From Streptomyces spinosus (GTDB taxonomy: Bacteria > Actinomycetota > Actinomycetes > Streptomycetales > Streptomycetaceae): a DNA stretch of 64,000 bases. The notes beneath the pieces are model-generated. The model was not told the DNA's origin and searched no databases. It worked only from the letters and a program-made list of their open reading frames with translations. Of this stretch, positions 50,803-60,066 are shown in pieces. Numbering within the stretch: the stretch's first letter is position 1; each line of letters begins with the position of its first letter. The stretch spans positions 496,001-560,000 of the forward strand of contig NZ_JAINRC010000001.1 of NCBI RefSeq assembly GCF_020400655.1. The letters run 5' to 3'. The translations under genes and the position numbers were made by a program.

Positions 50803-50820
50803 TTCTACGTTGCTGTAGAA
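50803..50820. promoter_or_regulatory. TTCTAC-N6-GTAGAA dyad upstream of terB
   Basis: The 18-bp perfect inverted repeat TTCTACGTTGCTGTAGAA lies in the ArsR/terB divergent region, 50 bp before terB. It is AT-rich against its surroundings and a good candidate operator for the ArsR protein. Confidence 0.55.
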
Positions 50821-50870
50821 GAGACCGTCGGGATGCCGGAAGCACCCGGCGGACGATACGAGGAGTACGC

Positions 50871-51326
50871 ATGGCCCTGTGGGACCGCATCAAGGAGTCG
50901 GCGTCGCAGATGCAGACGCAGTTGGTGGCGAAGAAGAACGACCTGAAGAGCGGCGCGTTCCGCGATGCGAGCATGGCGATGTGCGCGTTGGTGGCCGCCG
51001 CCGACGGCACCGTGGACCCGTCGGAGCGGCAGCGGGTCGCTCAGCTCATCGCCACCAACGAGGTGTTGCAGAACTTCCCGGCGGACGACCTGCGCCGGCG
51101 CTTCGAGGAGAACCTGAACAAGCTGACGGCGGACTTCGCCTTCGGCAAGGTGAGCGTGCTGCAGGAGATCGCCAAGGCGAAGAAGAAGCCCGCCGAGGCG
51201 CGGGCCGTCATCCAGATCGGCATCGTCATCGGTGGCGCGGACGGCGACTTCGACAAGGACGAGCAGGCCGTGGTGCGTGAGGCGTGCTACGCGCTGGACC
51301 TGCCGCCGCACGAGTTCGACCTCTGA
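50871..51326 (+). CDS. terB: TerB-family tellurite-resistance protein
   Basis: The 151-residue helical protein has the two acidic metal-binding repeats of TerB, AADGTVDPSE (43-52) and GADGDFDKDE (122-131). TerB proteins bind metal at the membrane and take part in tellurium and general stress systems. It is a solo gene; no TerD, TerZ or TerC is in the window, although a TerY-P triad is 46 kb to the left. The ATG follows GAGGAGTACGC. Confidence 0.92.
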   Translation: MALWDRIKESASQMQTQLVAKKNDLKSGAFRDASMAMCALVAAADGTVDPSERQRVAQLIATNEVLQNFPADDLRRRFEENLNKLTADFAFGKVSVLQEIAKAKKKPAEARAVIQIGIVIGGADGDFDKDEQAVVREACYALDLPPHEFDL

Positions 51327-51497
51327 GCCCTGGGCAGGGCGCGTGGACGGGGGCACGTGCGACGACCTCGGACGTGCCGTGCCCTCGTCCACGCCCGTGC
51401 CGAACGCAGCCCACCGCTCCCGCACCCGGGCACTGCGGTGACGGCGACCGCGGTAACGGCAACCGCGGCGCCCGCCGCTCCCGCACCGGGCCGGCGC

Positions 51498-53228
51498 TCA
51501 CAACTCCGCGAGGCGGGGCAGCAGTTCGGTGGCCGTCTCGATGTCCCCGGTCAGCGGGCGGTCCTCCAGGCCGGTGGGGAGCACCGCGGCGGCGAGCGTG
51601 AGGGCGGAAAGGGCCGGCGGTTCCGGGTGGAGACGCAGGGCCCTGACGGCGGACACCAGTTCGCAGGCGAGGACGGTGGCGTAGGCGGCGCGGGCCCGTT
51701 CCGTCTGGCGGGCCGCCTGCCCGGCGAAGCCGGCGGCCTCCTCCAGGCCGTGGGAGAGGACGGCGTGCCCGGCCGAGGCGGGCGCGGCGGCGCCGGCACG
51801 CAGCTCGGCGAGCGCCGAGTTGGCGGTGTACTCCAGGATCATCGTGCCGGAGCTGCCGGCCGGGCCTGTGGCGAGGAAGGCGGGCAGGCCGGTGAGGTCG
51901 GGGCGGCTCAGCGCGGAGAGCCGGGCGGCGGAGAGCTGCGCGGTCTTCAACAGCGCGAGGTTCAGGCCGTCCAGCGCCAGCGCGAGGGGAGCGGCGAAGA
52001 AGCCGCCGTGGTGGTAGAGGTGGCCCTCGGGGCTGAGGACGGGGTTCTCCGAGGGACAGTTGATCTCGGTCTCGACGATCCGGCGCAGCGCGGCCGAGGC
52101 GTCGAGTGCGGCCCCGTGCACCTGCGGGAACGCACGGAATCCGTACGGGTCCTGGATCCGCCGGTCCGTCGCGCGAGGCCCGTTCGCCGCATCCGTCGCC
52201 GGGTCGTCGGGCAGGCCGAGCAGACGCCGTACCTCGGCGGCGGCACGGGCCGGGCCGGGGTAGGGCCGCAGGGCGTGCACCGGCGCCGCGTACGCCTCCG
52301 GCGAGCCCGACACGGCGGCGAGGGACAGCGCCGCGACCACGTGCGTGGCCCGCAGCAGCAGCTCGGTGCCGTGCCCGGCCAGGGCGGCCTGCGCGAGGGC
52401 GAGCGCGTTGCTGCTGAGCAGCGCCAGGGCGTCCCCGGCCCGCAGCGTGACCGGAGCGGGCAGTCCCCCGGCAGTCCGGTCCCCGTCGCCGGCGCCCGCT
52501 CTAACGCCAAGGGGGCGCGCCTCGCCGACGTGCACACCGTCGACCGTCCCGGTCAGGTCCGCCGCCAGGGTCACTTGCTCCGCACCGGCGCCGACGGCAC
52601 CCACACCGACGGCGCCGAGGGCCCCGGCACCGGCGGGCGGCCGTTCCTCACCGAGCGCACCCCCGGCCGGCAGCTCGGCCGGTGAGCTCGGCGCGTCCTC
52701 GGGTGTCAGCCACGGGCGTTCGCCGAGGAGGGTCAGGCCCGTCTGGGCCAGGGCCGTCAGGTCGCCGGTGCCCACGCCGCCGTACTCGTTGACCGCCGGG
52801 TGCACGCCGAGGCGCAGGGCGTCGGCGAGGGCGGTGACGAAGGACGGGTGGATGCCGGAGCCGCCGGCCAGGAGCTGGTTGGCGCGGATCGCCAGCATCG
52901 CCCGAACCGTGCGGGCCGGCAGCAGCGGACCGGCCCCGCCCGCGTGGCTGCGCAGCAGGCGCAGGCCGTGCGCGGTCTCCTCGGCCGGGTCGACGGCGAC
53001 CGAGCGGTGCGCGCCGACACCGGTGCCACGGCCGTACCAGCGGCCCGTGGCGGCGAGCCGGTCGGCCGTCTCGTGGGCACAGCCGACCCGCTCCAGGGCA
53101 CCGGGGTCGACGGCGGGTACGGCCGTGCCGTCCGCGAGCCGGATCAGGGCGGGGAGGGTGAGGCCGCCGCCGTCGAGCGGGACGCGGGTGTCCCCTGGCT
53201 GCGGGGGCACCCGCGTGGGCACGTCCAC
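51498..53228 (-). CDS. Aromatic amino acid lyase homologue with non-canonical cofactor site
   Basis: The 576-residue protein has the HAL/PAL fold: WYGRGTGVG (active-site Tyr), IQDPYGFRAFPQVHG, TEINCPSENPVLS and GSSGTMILEYTANSALAEL. In active histidine or phenylalanine ammonia-lyases the prosthetic group MIO forms from Ala-Ser-Gly in GSVGASGDL. Here the segment reads EYGGVGTGDLTAL, so Gly-Thr-Gly (153-155) stands there, perhaps with one residue missing. Residues about 188-225 are a Gly/Ala/Val-rich insertion, encoded partly with unusual codons (including AGA for Arg). It starts with GTG. A repeat array lies immediately upstream. Activity is doubtful without MIO. Confidence 0.78.
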   Translation of the reverse strand: MDVPTRVPPQPGDTRVPLDGGGLTLPALIRLADGTAVPAVDPGALERVGCAHETADRLAATGRWYGRGTGVGAHRSVAVDPAEETAHGLRLLRSHAGGAGPLLPARTVRAMLAIRANQLLAGGSGIHPSFVTALADALRLGVHPAVNEYGGVGTGDLTALAQTGLTLLGERPWLTPEDAPSSPAELPAGGALGEERPPAGAGALGAVGVGAVGAGAEQVTLAADLTGTVDGVHVGEARPLGVRAGAGDGDRTAGGLPAPVTLRAGDALALLSSNALALAQAALAGHGTELLLRATHVVAALSLAAVSGSPEAYAAPVHALRPYPGPARAAAEVRRLLGLPDDPATDAANGPRATDRRIQDPYGFRAFPQVHGAALDASAALRRIVETEINCPSENPVLSPEGHLYHHGGFFAAPLALALDGLNLALLKTAQLSAARLSALSRPDLTGLPAFLATGPAGSSGTMILEYTANSALAELRAGAAAPASAGHAVLSHGLEEAAGFAGQAARQTERARAAYATVLACELVSAVRALRLHPEPPALSALTLAAAVLPTGLEDRPLTGDIETATELLPRLAEL

Positions 53229-53252
53229 GGTGGTTCCTGACAGTTCCTGGTC

Positions 53253-53333
53253 GTTCTGGTTCTTCTGGTCGTTCTAGTTGTTCTGGTTGTTCTGGTTGTT
53301 CTGGTTGTTCTACTTCTTCTGGTCGTTCCGGTC
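53253..53333. repeat. 9-bp tandem repeat, nine units
   Basis: Nine units close to GTTCTGGTT, three of them identical in a row (53280-53306). The array sits between the lyase start and the end of the binding-protein gene, and reads AACCAGAAC on the minus strand. Confidence 0.88.
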
Positions 53334-53350
53334 GGCCGAGCCCGCCGGGC

Positions 53351-54313
53351 TCAGCCCAGCCCCGCCGACTTCAGCCACGCCTCGGCCACGTCCAGCGGGT
53401 CCTTGTTCTGGGCCTGCACCTGGGTGTCCAGGTCCAGCAGGGTCGCGGTGTCGAGCTTGGCGGAGACGGCGTTGAGCGCGGCGACGCCCTCCTTGGACAG
53501 CGCGCCCTTGTAGGTGAGCGGCTGGACGTTCTCGAAGCCGAACAGGTTCTTCGGGTCCTGGAGGACGACGAACTTCTCCTTGGAGATGTTCGGGTCCGTG
53601 GTGAAGATGTCCGCCGCCTGCACGGCGTCCTTCTTCAGCGCCGCCAGCGTCAGGGGGCCGCCCGCGTCCAGCGCCTTGAAGGACTTGAACTCCAGGCCGT
53701 AGACGGACTTCAGGCCCACCAGGCCCTGCTGCCGGGTCTGGAACTCCGGCGAGGCGCCGATGACCAGGTCCTTGGCGACGTCCTTCAGGTCGGCGATGGA
53801 GGACTTCTCGGTGAGCTGGTACTTCTTCGCGGTGGCCGCGTTGACCGTGATCGAGTCCTTGTCCTGCGCCGGCGCCGGGTCGAGCAGCGTGAGCTTGGAG
53901 TCCAGCTTGGCCTCGATGGCGTGCGTGGTCTCGGCGAGGGTCTTCGGGGCTGCCTTCGGGTCGAGGTAGGCCAGCAGGGCGCCGTTGTACTCGGGCAGGA
54001 CGGAAATGGAGCCGTTCTTGATCAGCCCGTAGGTCGTCTCGCGGCTGCCGATGTTCGGCTTGTACGTGACCTTGATCCCCTTGGCCTTGAGTGCTTCGCC
54101 GTAGATGTCGGCGAGCAGGGTGCTCTCGGGGAAGTTGTTGGATCCGACGACAACGGTGTCGCCGCTGGCCTTGCTGTTGTCCGACAGAGGGTTGTCGGAC
54201 TTGCCGTCGTCGGAGGAACAGCCCGCCAGCAGAGCCGTAGCCGCCGTGAGGGCGACCGCCGCCGCGCCTCGGTTCCTCCGGATGGACCTGCTGATGTGGG
54301 TCGTGGAAGTCAC
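53351..54313 (-). CDS. Osmoprotectant (glycine betaine/choline) ABC-binding lipoprotein
   Basis: The 320-residue protein has a lipobox ALLAGC and the OpuC/ProX-type binding domain: VVVGSNNFPESTLLADIYGEAL, NIGSRETTYGLIKNGSISVLPEYNGALLAYL and TTDPNISKEKFVVLQDP. It should deliver quaternary amines to the permeases encoded at 58748-60066. Between them lies a conservon on the other strand, so the binding protein has its own promoter. The start is taken as GTG at 54313; an ATG at 54355 would add 14 residues. Confidence 0.88.
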   Translation of the reverse strand: MTSTTHISRSIRRNRGAAAVALTAATALLAGCSSDDGKSDNPLSDNSKASGDTVVVGSNNFPESTLLADIYGEALKAKGIKVTYKPNIGSRETTYGLIKNGSISVLPEYNGALLAYLDPKAAPKTLAETTHAIEAKLDSKLTLLDPAPAQDKDSITVNAATAKKYQLTEKSSIADLKDVAKDLVIGASPEFQTRQQGLVGLKSVYGLEFKSFKALDAGGPLTLAALKKDAVQAADIFTTDPNISKEKFVVLQDPKNLFGFENVQPLTYKGALSKEGVAALNAVSAKLDTATLLDLDTQVQAQNKDPLDVAEAWLKSAGLG

Positions 54314-54600
54314 CCACTGATCCAATCCAGCCAGTTCTCGGTCAGTCAAGGGCATCAGATCACCGATTGGCCTCGATCTGCGGTCACTCGTGCACACAGA
54401 GCATTCTCTTTGTAACGGATTCTTGATGAAAGGTGAGCTGATCGACACCTCAAGAGGCCTGTAGTCTCACCCGAGTTGGTATCGACCACAGCGGTGCGCG
54501 GGGCCCGCTTCGGTGTCGTGACGCAGGCGTTCCGGGGGCGACAGCCCTCAGGTCCGGGAGTGACGGCTCCCCCGGACAAGACACCCATGAAGGAGGCCCG

Positions 54601-57237
54601 GTGTCCACGAACCAGGTGGACGCGCCCGCCCGGCACGCCCCCACGCGGGGCGGAGTACGGGGATTCGCCGACCGCTGGCCCTTCCGGCGCAAACTCAATC
54701 TGCTCGTCGGCATACCCCTCGCGGTCATCGCGGTCCTGCTCGCGTACCTCTTCACCGATCTGGTGCGGCAGTCGTCGAGCGCCGCCTCGGCGGCCCGGCT
54801 GGTGCGCGACAGCGCCCAGCTGGCGCGGCTGGTGGACCGGGTCGAGGCCGAGCACCAGCAGGCCATCCTGCTCTCCACGCGCTACGAGTCCGGGGACGCG
54901 AAACCGTCGACGTCCGCCTACCGTGCGGCGCAGCACGCGGTCGACTCCCAGGTGACGAAGGTACGCGAGGCGTTCGGGGACCGGCTGCCGGAGGGCGAGG
55001 CGCAGGCACTGCGCGGGGTCGAGGGCCTCACCAGCCTGCGCACCTCGGTGGAGCAGTCGTACCTGCCCGCCGACAACATCGACCCGGCCTACGCGGGCGC
55101 CGCCCAGAGCCTGATCGACGGCCTCGGCCTCGACCGCGACGCCGACCTCGCCGATACGTTCACCGGCAGCCTGCTGGACTCCCTGCTGCGCGCGGACGCC
55201 GCCCACGGCGCCTTCGAGACCAACGTGTTCGCCGCCACCACGGGCGACACCAACGCGCAGATCGAGTTCACCAGCGCGGTCGGCGCCTACGCGCTGTACA
55301 CCCACCAGGCCGAGCGCTTCGCCCGGTTCGCCACCGAGGCGCAGGCCGAGCGGTTCGCCGGCATCGAGCACACGCGGGCGGAACGCGAGATCACCGAGGC
55401 GTACGCCGAACTCCAGGTCGGTGTCGGCCGGCTGGAGACGAACGACAAGGTGCTGCTGCGGCGGGCGGTGCGGGACGCACTGACCGACTACCCCGCCTAC
55501 CCCGAACAGGCCGCCGCCCGGCTGAAGATCACCACCGCGCTGATCGGGCAGATCGCCGACCGGGCCGACGGCGCCGCCGACGGCGCCCGGTGGCGGGCCG
55601 GCCTGCTGCTGAGCGGCGCGCTGATCGCCTTCGCGCTGTGGATCGCCTTCGCGGTCCTGGTGCGCCGCTCGGTGGTCCGGCCCGTGCAGGCCCTCACCGG
55701 GGCCGCGCGGGAGGTCGCCGAGGTCGCCGGGCGGGAGCTGGCCCGGGTGGCCGACGACGACGCCGAGGACGACGGACCGCCCCGGCTGCGGGGCATGCCG
55801 GTCACGGCCCGCGACGAGATCGGTGACCTGGCGGAGGCGTTCAACCGCGTGCAGACCACCGCCGCCGCGCTGCTGGAGCGCCAGGTGCTCAGCCGGCGCA
55901 ACACCGCGGAGATGTTCGGCAACGTGGGCCGCCGGGTCAGCAACCTCACCACCCGGCAACTGGCCCTGATCGACGCCGTGGAACGGGGGGAGACCGACCC
56001 GGCGCTGCTGGAACGGCTGTACTCGATCGACCACATCGCCGTACGGCTGCGCCGCAACGCCGACAGCCTGATGCTGCTGGCCGGCATCCGCGAGACGGTG
56101 CTGGACGCGGGTCCCACCGCGCTGTCCACCGTCGTACGGGCCGCGCTCGGGCAGATCGAGGGCTACCAGCGGGTACGGCTGTACGCGGCGTCGGACGCCC
56201 TGGTCGAGCCGGACGTCATCGGTGACCTCACGCTGATGGTGGCCGAACTCCTGGAGAACGCGGTGTCGTTCTCGCCCGAGGGCAGCCCCGTCGAGGTCAC
56301 CGTCCGCTCCGGTGCCGAGGGCACGCACGTCGTGATCACCGACCACGGCCTCGGCATGAGCGCCGAGCGGCTCGCCGAGGAGAACGCCCGGCTGATCCGC
56401 CGCGAACGGCTGGACCTGGTGCCGACCAAGGTGCTGGGCCTGTTCGTGGTGGGCGCGCTGGCCCGCCGCTGGGAGATCGCGGTCGAACTGACCCGCACGC
56501 CGGGCGGCGGTGTGACGGCCGAGGTGACGCTGCCGGCCTCGCTGCTGCTCGCCCCGGGCGCGGGGGCGCAGGCCGTTGCGGCCGCGGCGCCCGCACCGGT
56601 GGCCGCGGTGTCCGGCCCGGTACCCGCGCGGGGCACGCTGCCGCCGGACACCGCCCACGAGAAGGCACCGGCCGCCGGCACCGCCCCGGACGAGCCCGCC
56701 CGCGCCGAACACGGCGGCCCGCTCCCCCGCCGGATCCCCCGCCAGGCACCGCGCGGCACCGACGCGCCGGCCCCTTCGGAGCAGGAAGGGCCCGGCACGG
56801 CCGGACACGGCGCGCGCCCGCTGCGCCGCCGGGTGCGCGGAGCCACGCTGCACACCACCGCCGGCACCGCGCCGACCGTGCCGGAGACCGTACGACCGCT
56901 GGACGCCGAGGCCGTACGCGACGCGCTGGAGGAGTTCGAGGACGCCGTGGAACGCGCCCGACGGGACAGCGACACGGTCGGCCCCGCCCGCCCGGTGACC
57001 AGCGCCAGGGCCCCGGCGACGCACCAGGACGGCGCGACGACGGCACCGCGCCGGCCCCGCCCGGACGGCGCCGCCGAAGCCACACCCCCGTCCCACCCGG
57101 ACGCCACCCCGGCCGCCGCACAGGCCCCGCGCCCGGACGGCACCCTCGCCACCGACCCCCCACCGCATCCCGCCCCCACACCACCGACCACCCCGCCGCA
57201 CGACCCGAACCACCTTCCGGAAGGAGCCGAGCAGTGA
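54601..57237 (+). CDS. cvnA: Conservon sensor histidine kinase-like protein CvnA
   Basis: The 878-residue protein has a helix at 33-54, an extracellular nitrate/nitrite-sensor-like helical domain (about 55-330), a second helix (about 331-354), a HAMP domain, the segment YSIDHIAVRLRRNADSLMLLAG in place of the phospho-acceptor helix, and an ATPase domain (about 540-645) with ELLENAVSFSPEG and DHGLGMS. The last 220 residues are Pro/Ala/Thr-rich and disordered. It heads a four-gene conservon in which the kinase-like protein acts with CvnB, CvnC and the GTPase CvnD like a eukaryotic G-protein-coupled receptor set. GTG at 54601 with GGAGG upstream. Confidence 0.93.
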   Translation: MSTNQVDAPARHAPTRGGVRGFADRWPFRRKLNLLVGIPLAVIAVLLAYLFTDLVRQSSSAASAARLVRDSAQLARLVDRVEAEHQQAILLSTRYESGDAKPSTSAYRAAQHAVDSQVTKVREAFGDRLPEGEAQALRGVEGLTSLRTSVEQSYLPADNIDPAYAGAAQSLIDGLGLDRDADLADTFTGSLLDSLLRADAAHGAFETNVFAATTGDTNAQIEFTSAVGAYALYTHQAERFARFATEAQAERFAGIEHTRAEREITEAYAELQVGVGRLETNDKVLLRRAVRDALTDYPAYPEQAAARLKITTALIGQIADRADGAADGARWRAGLLLSGALIAFALWIAFAVLVRRSVVRPVQALTGAAREVAEVAGRELARVADDDAEDDGPPRLRGMPVTARDEIGDLAEAFNRVQTTAAALLERQVLSRRNTAEMFGNVGRRVSNLTTRQLALIDAVERGETDPALLERLYSIDHIAVRLRRNADSLMLLAGIRETVLDAGPTALSTVVRAALGQIEGYQRVRLYAASDALVEPDVIGDLTLMVAELLENAVSFSPEGSPVEVTVRSGAEGTHVVITDHGLGMSAERLAEENARLIRRERLDLVPTKVLGLFVVGALARRWEIAVELTRTPGGGVTAEVTLPASLLLAPGAGAQAVAAAAPAPVAAVSGPVPARGTLPPDTAHEKAPAAGTAPDEPARAEHGGPLPRRIPRQAPRGTDAPAPSEQEGPGTAGHGARPLRRRVRGATLHTTAGTAPTVPETVRPLDAEAVRDALEEFEDAVERARRDSDTVGPARPVTSARAPATHQDGATTAPRRPRPDGAAEATPPSHPDATPAAAQAPRPDGTLATDPPPHPAPTPPTTPPHDPNHLPEGAEQ

Positions 57238-57710
57238 GCACGTCGACAGGTGACAGCCCGACGGGCGGCACCACGCCGACCGACCTGCAGGCAGCCGCGG
57301 CCGACTTCACCTGGCTGCTGAGCCGCTTCGCGACCGAGACCGCCGGCGTCGTGGACGCCATCGCCGTGTCCTCCGACGGCCTGCTGATCGCGGTGTCACA
57401 GCTGCGTGAGCACGCCGACTCCGAGCGGCTCGCGGCGATCGTGTCCGGCATCACCAGCCTGGCCGCGGGCGCCTCCGGCAACTACGGCCTCGGCGGTCTG
57501 AACAAGGTCATCATCGATCTGGAGGGCGGTCACGTCATCGTCTCCGCGATCGGCAGCGGCGCCGTGCTCGGCGTCGTCACCGACAAGGAGGCGAAACTCG
57601 GCAACATCGCCTACGAGATGACGCTGTTCGCCAACCGCGCCGGTGCCGCGCTGAGTCCGCAGCTCGTGCTGGAGCTGAAGAACAGCGTGGGCGCGGCGGC
57701 GGCCCGCTGA
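57234..57710 (+). CDS. cvnB: Roadblock/LC7 protein CvnB
   Basis: The 158-residue protein has a Roadblock/LC7 domain (DFTWLLSRFATETAGVVDAI, then ISSDGLL-type AVSSDGLLIAVS). Such proteins regulate small GTPases, in this case CvnD. The GTG start overlaps the cvnA stop and follows GGAAGGAG. Confidence 0.95.
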   Translation: MSTSTGDSPTGGTTPTDLQAAAADFTWLLSRFATETAGVVDAIAVSSDGLLIAVSQLREHADSERLAAIVSGITSLAAGASGNYGLGGLNKVIIDLEGGHVIVSAIGSGAVLGVVTDKEAKLGNIAYEMTLFANRAGAALSPQLVLELKNSVGAAAAR

Positions 57711-57726
57711 GGAGGAGAAGGTTTCC

Positions 57727-58155
57727 ATGGCGGACGGCATGGCGGACGGCATGGCGCCCCCGGGCCCGGACCCGGTCGGCCCCGTCCCCGCCGTACGGCC
57801 GTACCTGGTCACCGCCGGCCGGGTCGCGGACGCCGCCTCCGGCCGGGCGCTGCCCGTGGAGACCCAGGTGGTGTCCACCGCCGACGGTCTCGACGCGCTC
57901 GGCCGGCTCTCCTTCGAGCAGCACGACATCGTCGCCGCCTGCCGGCTGCCGCAGTCCCTCGCGGAACTCGCGGCCCGGCTGCGGCTGCACCTCAACGTGG
58001 TGCGCGTCCTGGCCGAGGACCTGCGCGAGGCGGGCCAGTTGGCGGTGTACGTGCCGGACGCCGAGGCCACCCACGACGCGTCCGTCCTGCGCAGGGTTAT
58101 CGATGGCCTGCGGGCCATCCCCGACTCCCGAGGGGTACCGAGTGACACCGACTGA
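57727..58155 (+). CDS. cvnC: DUF742 protein CvnC
   Basis: The 142-residue protein has a DUF742 winged-helix-like domain (RPYLVTAGRV, then LSFEQHDIVAACRLPQSLAELAARL, and LNVVRVLAEDL). It is the third conservon component, and it probably links CvnB and CvnD. It starts with ATG at 57727 after GGAGGAG; two further ATGs in the MADGMADGM repeat are possible. Confidence 0.94.
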   Translation: MADGMADGMAPPGPDPVGPVPAVRPYLVTAGRVADAASGRALPVETQVVSTADGLDALGRLSFEQHDIVAACRLPQSLAELAARLRLHLNVVRVLAEDLREAGQLAVYVPDAEATHDASVLRRVIDGLRAIPDSRGVPSDTD

Positions 58156-58744
58156 ACCGCTCCTGGCCCGGGGCCCGGCCGCGCCTGCCGCGGTACGGCC
58201 GCCGCTGCCGGTGAAGATGGTGATCGCGGGCGGTTTCGGCGTGGGCAAGACCACGGCCGTCGGCGCGATCTCGGAGATCGAGCCGCTGACCACGGAGGCG
58301 TCGATCACCGAGGTCGCGGCCGGCGTGGACGACCTGACGCACACCCCGCGCAAGACCACGACGACCGTCGCGATGGACTTCGGCTGCATCACCATCGACC
58401 CGACGCTGAAGCTGTACCTGTTCGGCACGCCCGGGCAGGAGCGGTTCGGGTTCATGTGGGACGACATCGTGGAGGGCGCGGTCGGCGGGCTCGTCATCGT
58501 CGACACCCGCCGGCTGGACGACTGCTACGCGGCGGTGGACTACTTCGAGCACAAGGGCATCCCGTTCGCCGTCGCGGTGAACGCCTTCGACGGCCGGGTG
58601 GAGCACGCGCTGGAGGACGTCCGCTGGGCGCTGGACGTCTCCCAGGGCGTGCCGGTCGTGGTGTTCGACGCCCGAGAGCGGGGCTCGGTGCGGGACGCGC
58701 TGCTCGTCGTACTCGAACTCGCGCTGGCCCGCACCGAGCGGTGA
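58142..58744 (+). CDS. cvnD: Conservon small GTPase CvnD
   Basis: The 200-residue protein has G1 GGFGVGKTT (30-38), a switch region ending in GTPGQERFGFMW (G3), and AVNAFDG in the G4 place (Asn and Asp kept, Lys replaced). It binds and hydrolyses GTP. The GTG at 58142 overlaps the cvnC end by 14 bases. A P450 (CvnE), present in some conservons, is absent; the next gene converges after 3 bp. Confidence 0.94.
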   Translation: MTPTEPLLARGPAAPAAVRPPLPVKMVIAGGFGVGKTTAVGAISEIEPLTTEASITEVAAGVDDLTHTPRKTTTTVAMDFGCITIDPTLKLYLFGTPGQERFGFMWDDIVEGAVGGLVIVDTRRLDDCYAAVDYFEHKGIPFAVAVNAFDGRVEHALEDVRWALDVSQGVPVVVFDARERGSVRDALLVVLELALARTER

Positions 58745-58747
58745 CCG

Positions 58748-59416
58748 TCAGACGCCGCGGCGTACCCCCGGCGACACCGTGAGCCGGGACGCCGCCCAGA
58801 ACACGGCGAGGGTCGCGAGGGCGAGGCCGGCGACGAGCGTGGCACCGCCGACGACCTTCTCGTAGTTCTTCTGGTAGAGGCCGTCGATGATGTAGCGGCC
58901 GAGGCCGCCGAGGCTGACGTAGGCGGCGATGGTGGCGGTGGAGACGATCTGGATGGCCGCCGTGCGCAGGCCGCTGAGGATCAGCGGCAGCGCGACCGGC
59001 ACCTCCACCTGGAACAGCACGCGGGCCTCGGGCATGCCCATGCCCCGGGCCGCGTCCACCGGGGAGGGGTCGACGGAGCGGACCGCCTCGTAGGTGGTCA
59101 CCAGGATGGGCGGTACGGCGAGCACGACCAGCGGGATCATCACCGGCAGCAGCCCGAAGCCGATCCAGATGAACATCAGCACCAGCAGGCCGAAGCTGGG
59201 CAGCGCGCGGCCGGCGGTGGCGATCAGCGCGAGGGCGTTGCCGCCGCGCCCGGTGTGGCCGGTGAGCAGGCCGACGGGCAGCCCGATCGCGGTGGCGATC
59301 AGCAGGGCTTCCAGGGAGTACTTGATGTGCTCGGCGAACCGGGTGGGGATGCCGTCGTAGCCGTGCCAGTGGGCGCTGTCGCCGAAGAAGGCGTGCGCGA
59401 AGTTCAGGATGTTCAC
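58748..59416 (-). CDS. Osmoprotectant ABC permease (second)
   Basis: The 222-residue permease has five or six helices and the loop SPVDAARGMGMPEARVLFQVEVPVALPLILSG, the signature of glycine betaine/choline importers. Start GTG at 59416, overlapping the upstream stop. It is the last of three coupled genes, ATPase-permease-permease. Confidence 0.92.
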   Translation of the reverse strand: MNILNFAHAFFGDSAHWHGYDGIPTRFAEHIKYSLEALLIATAIGLPVGLLTGHTGRGGNALALIATAGRALPSFGLLVLMFIWIGFGLLPVMIPLVVLAVPPILVTTYEAVRSVDPSPVDAARGMGMPEARVLFQVEVPVALPLILSGLRTAAIQIVSTATIAAYVSLGGLGRYIIDGLYQKNYEKVVGGATLVAGLALATLAVFWAASRLTVSPGVRRGV

Positions 59417-60066
59417 CGGGTGGCACCCTTCCGCGGCATCCAGGGGGTGAGCAGGAGGCGGACGAGGACCAGGACGGCGTCGGCGAGGATGCCCAGCACC
59501 GCGATGGTCAGGACGGAGTTCACGGCCAGTGCGGGCCGGTGGTAGGTCTGGGCGTCGTAGAGCATGTTGCCGAGGGCGCCCTGGTTGCCGATGAGCATGC
59601 CGACGCTGACCAGGGAGATGCTGGAGACGGTGGCCACCCGCAGCCCGGCGATGATCGCGGGTACGGCGATGGGCAACTGGACCTGGAAGTACCGGCGTAC
59701 GGGGCCGAGGCCCATGGCCTGGGCGGCGGCCAGTGTCTCCGGCGGCACCGAGCGGACGCCGTCCACGATCGCCGGGACGAGCACCACCAGGCTGTAGAGC
59801 GCGAGCGGGATCATCACCGTCGTCTCGCTCTGCCCGAAGTAGTCGATGAGGACGACGAAGAAGGCGAGCGAGGGGATGGCGTACAGGACGGTGGTGATGC
59901 CGAGGACGGGCGGGTAGATCCAGCGGAACCGCACGCACAGCTGGGCGATCGGCAGCGAGACGAGCAGTCCGGCGAGCACCGGCAGGAGGGCCTCGCGCAG
60001 ATGCAGCCCGATGAGGCCGAGGTAGCTGTGCTGGAGGTCGCTCGGGAGGTCGAAGAAGCCGCTCAT
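59413..60066 (-). CDS. Osmoprotectant ABC permease (first)
   Basis: The 217-residue permease has the same topology, with PPETLAAAQAMGLGPVRRYFQVQLPIAVPAIIAG as its ATPase-docking loop. The ATG at 60066 overlaps the ATPase stop (ATGA). It forms a heteromeric channel with the other permease. Confidence 0.92.
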   Translation of the reverse strand: MSGFFDLPSDLQHSYLGLIGLHLREALLPVLAGLLVSLPIAQLCVRFRWIYPPVLGITTVLYAIPSLAFFVVLIDYFGQSETTVMIPLALYSLVVLVPAIVDGVRSVPPETLAAAQAMGLGPVRRYFQVQLPIAVPAIIAGLRVATVSSISLVSVGMLIGNQGALGNMLYDAQTYHRPALAVNSVLTIAVLGILADAVLVLVRLLLTPWMPRKGATR

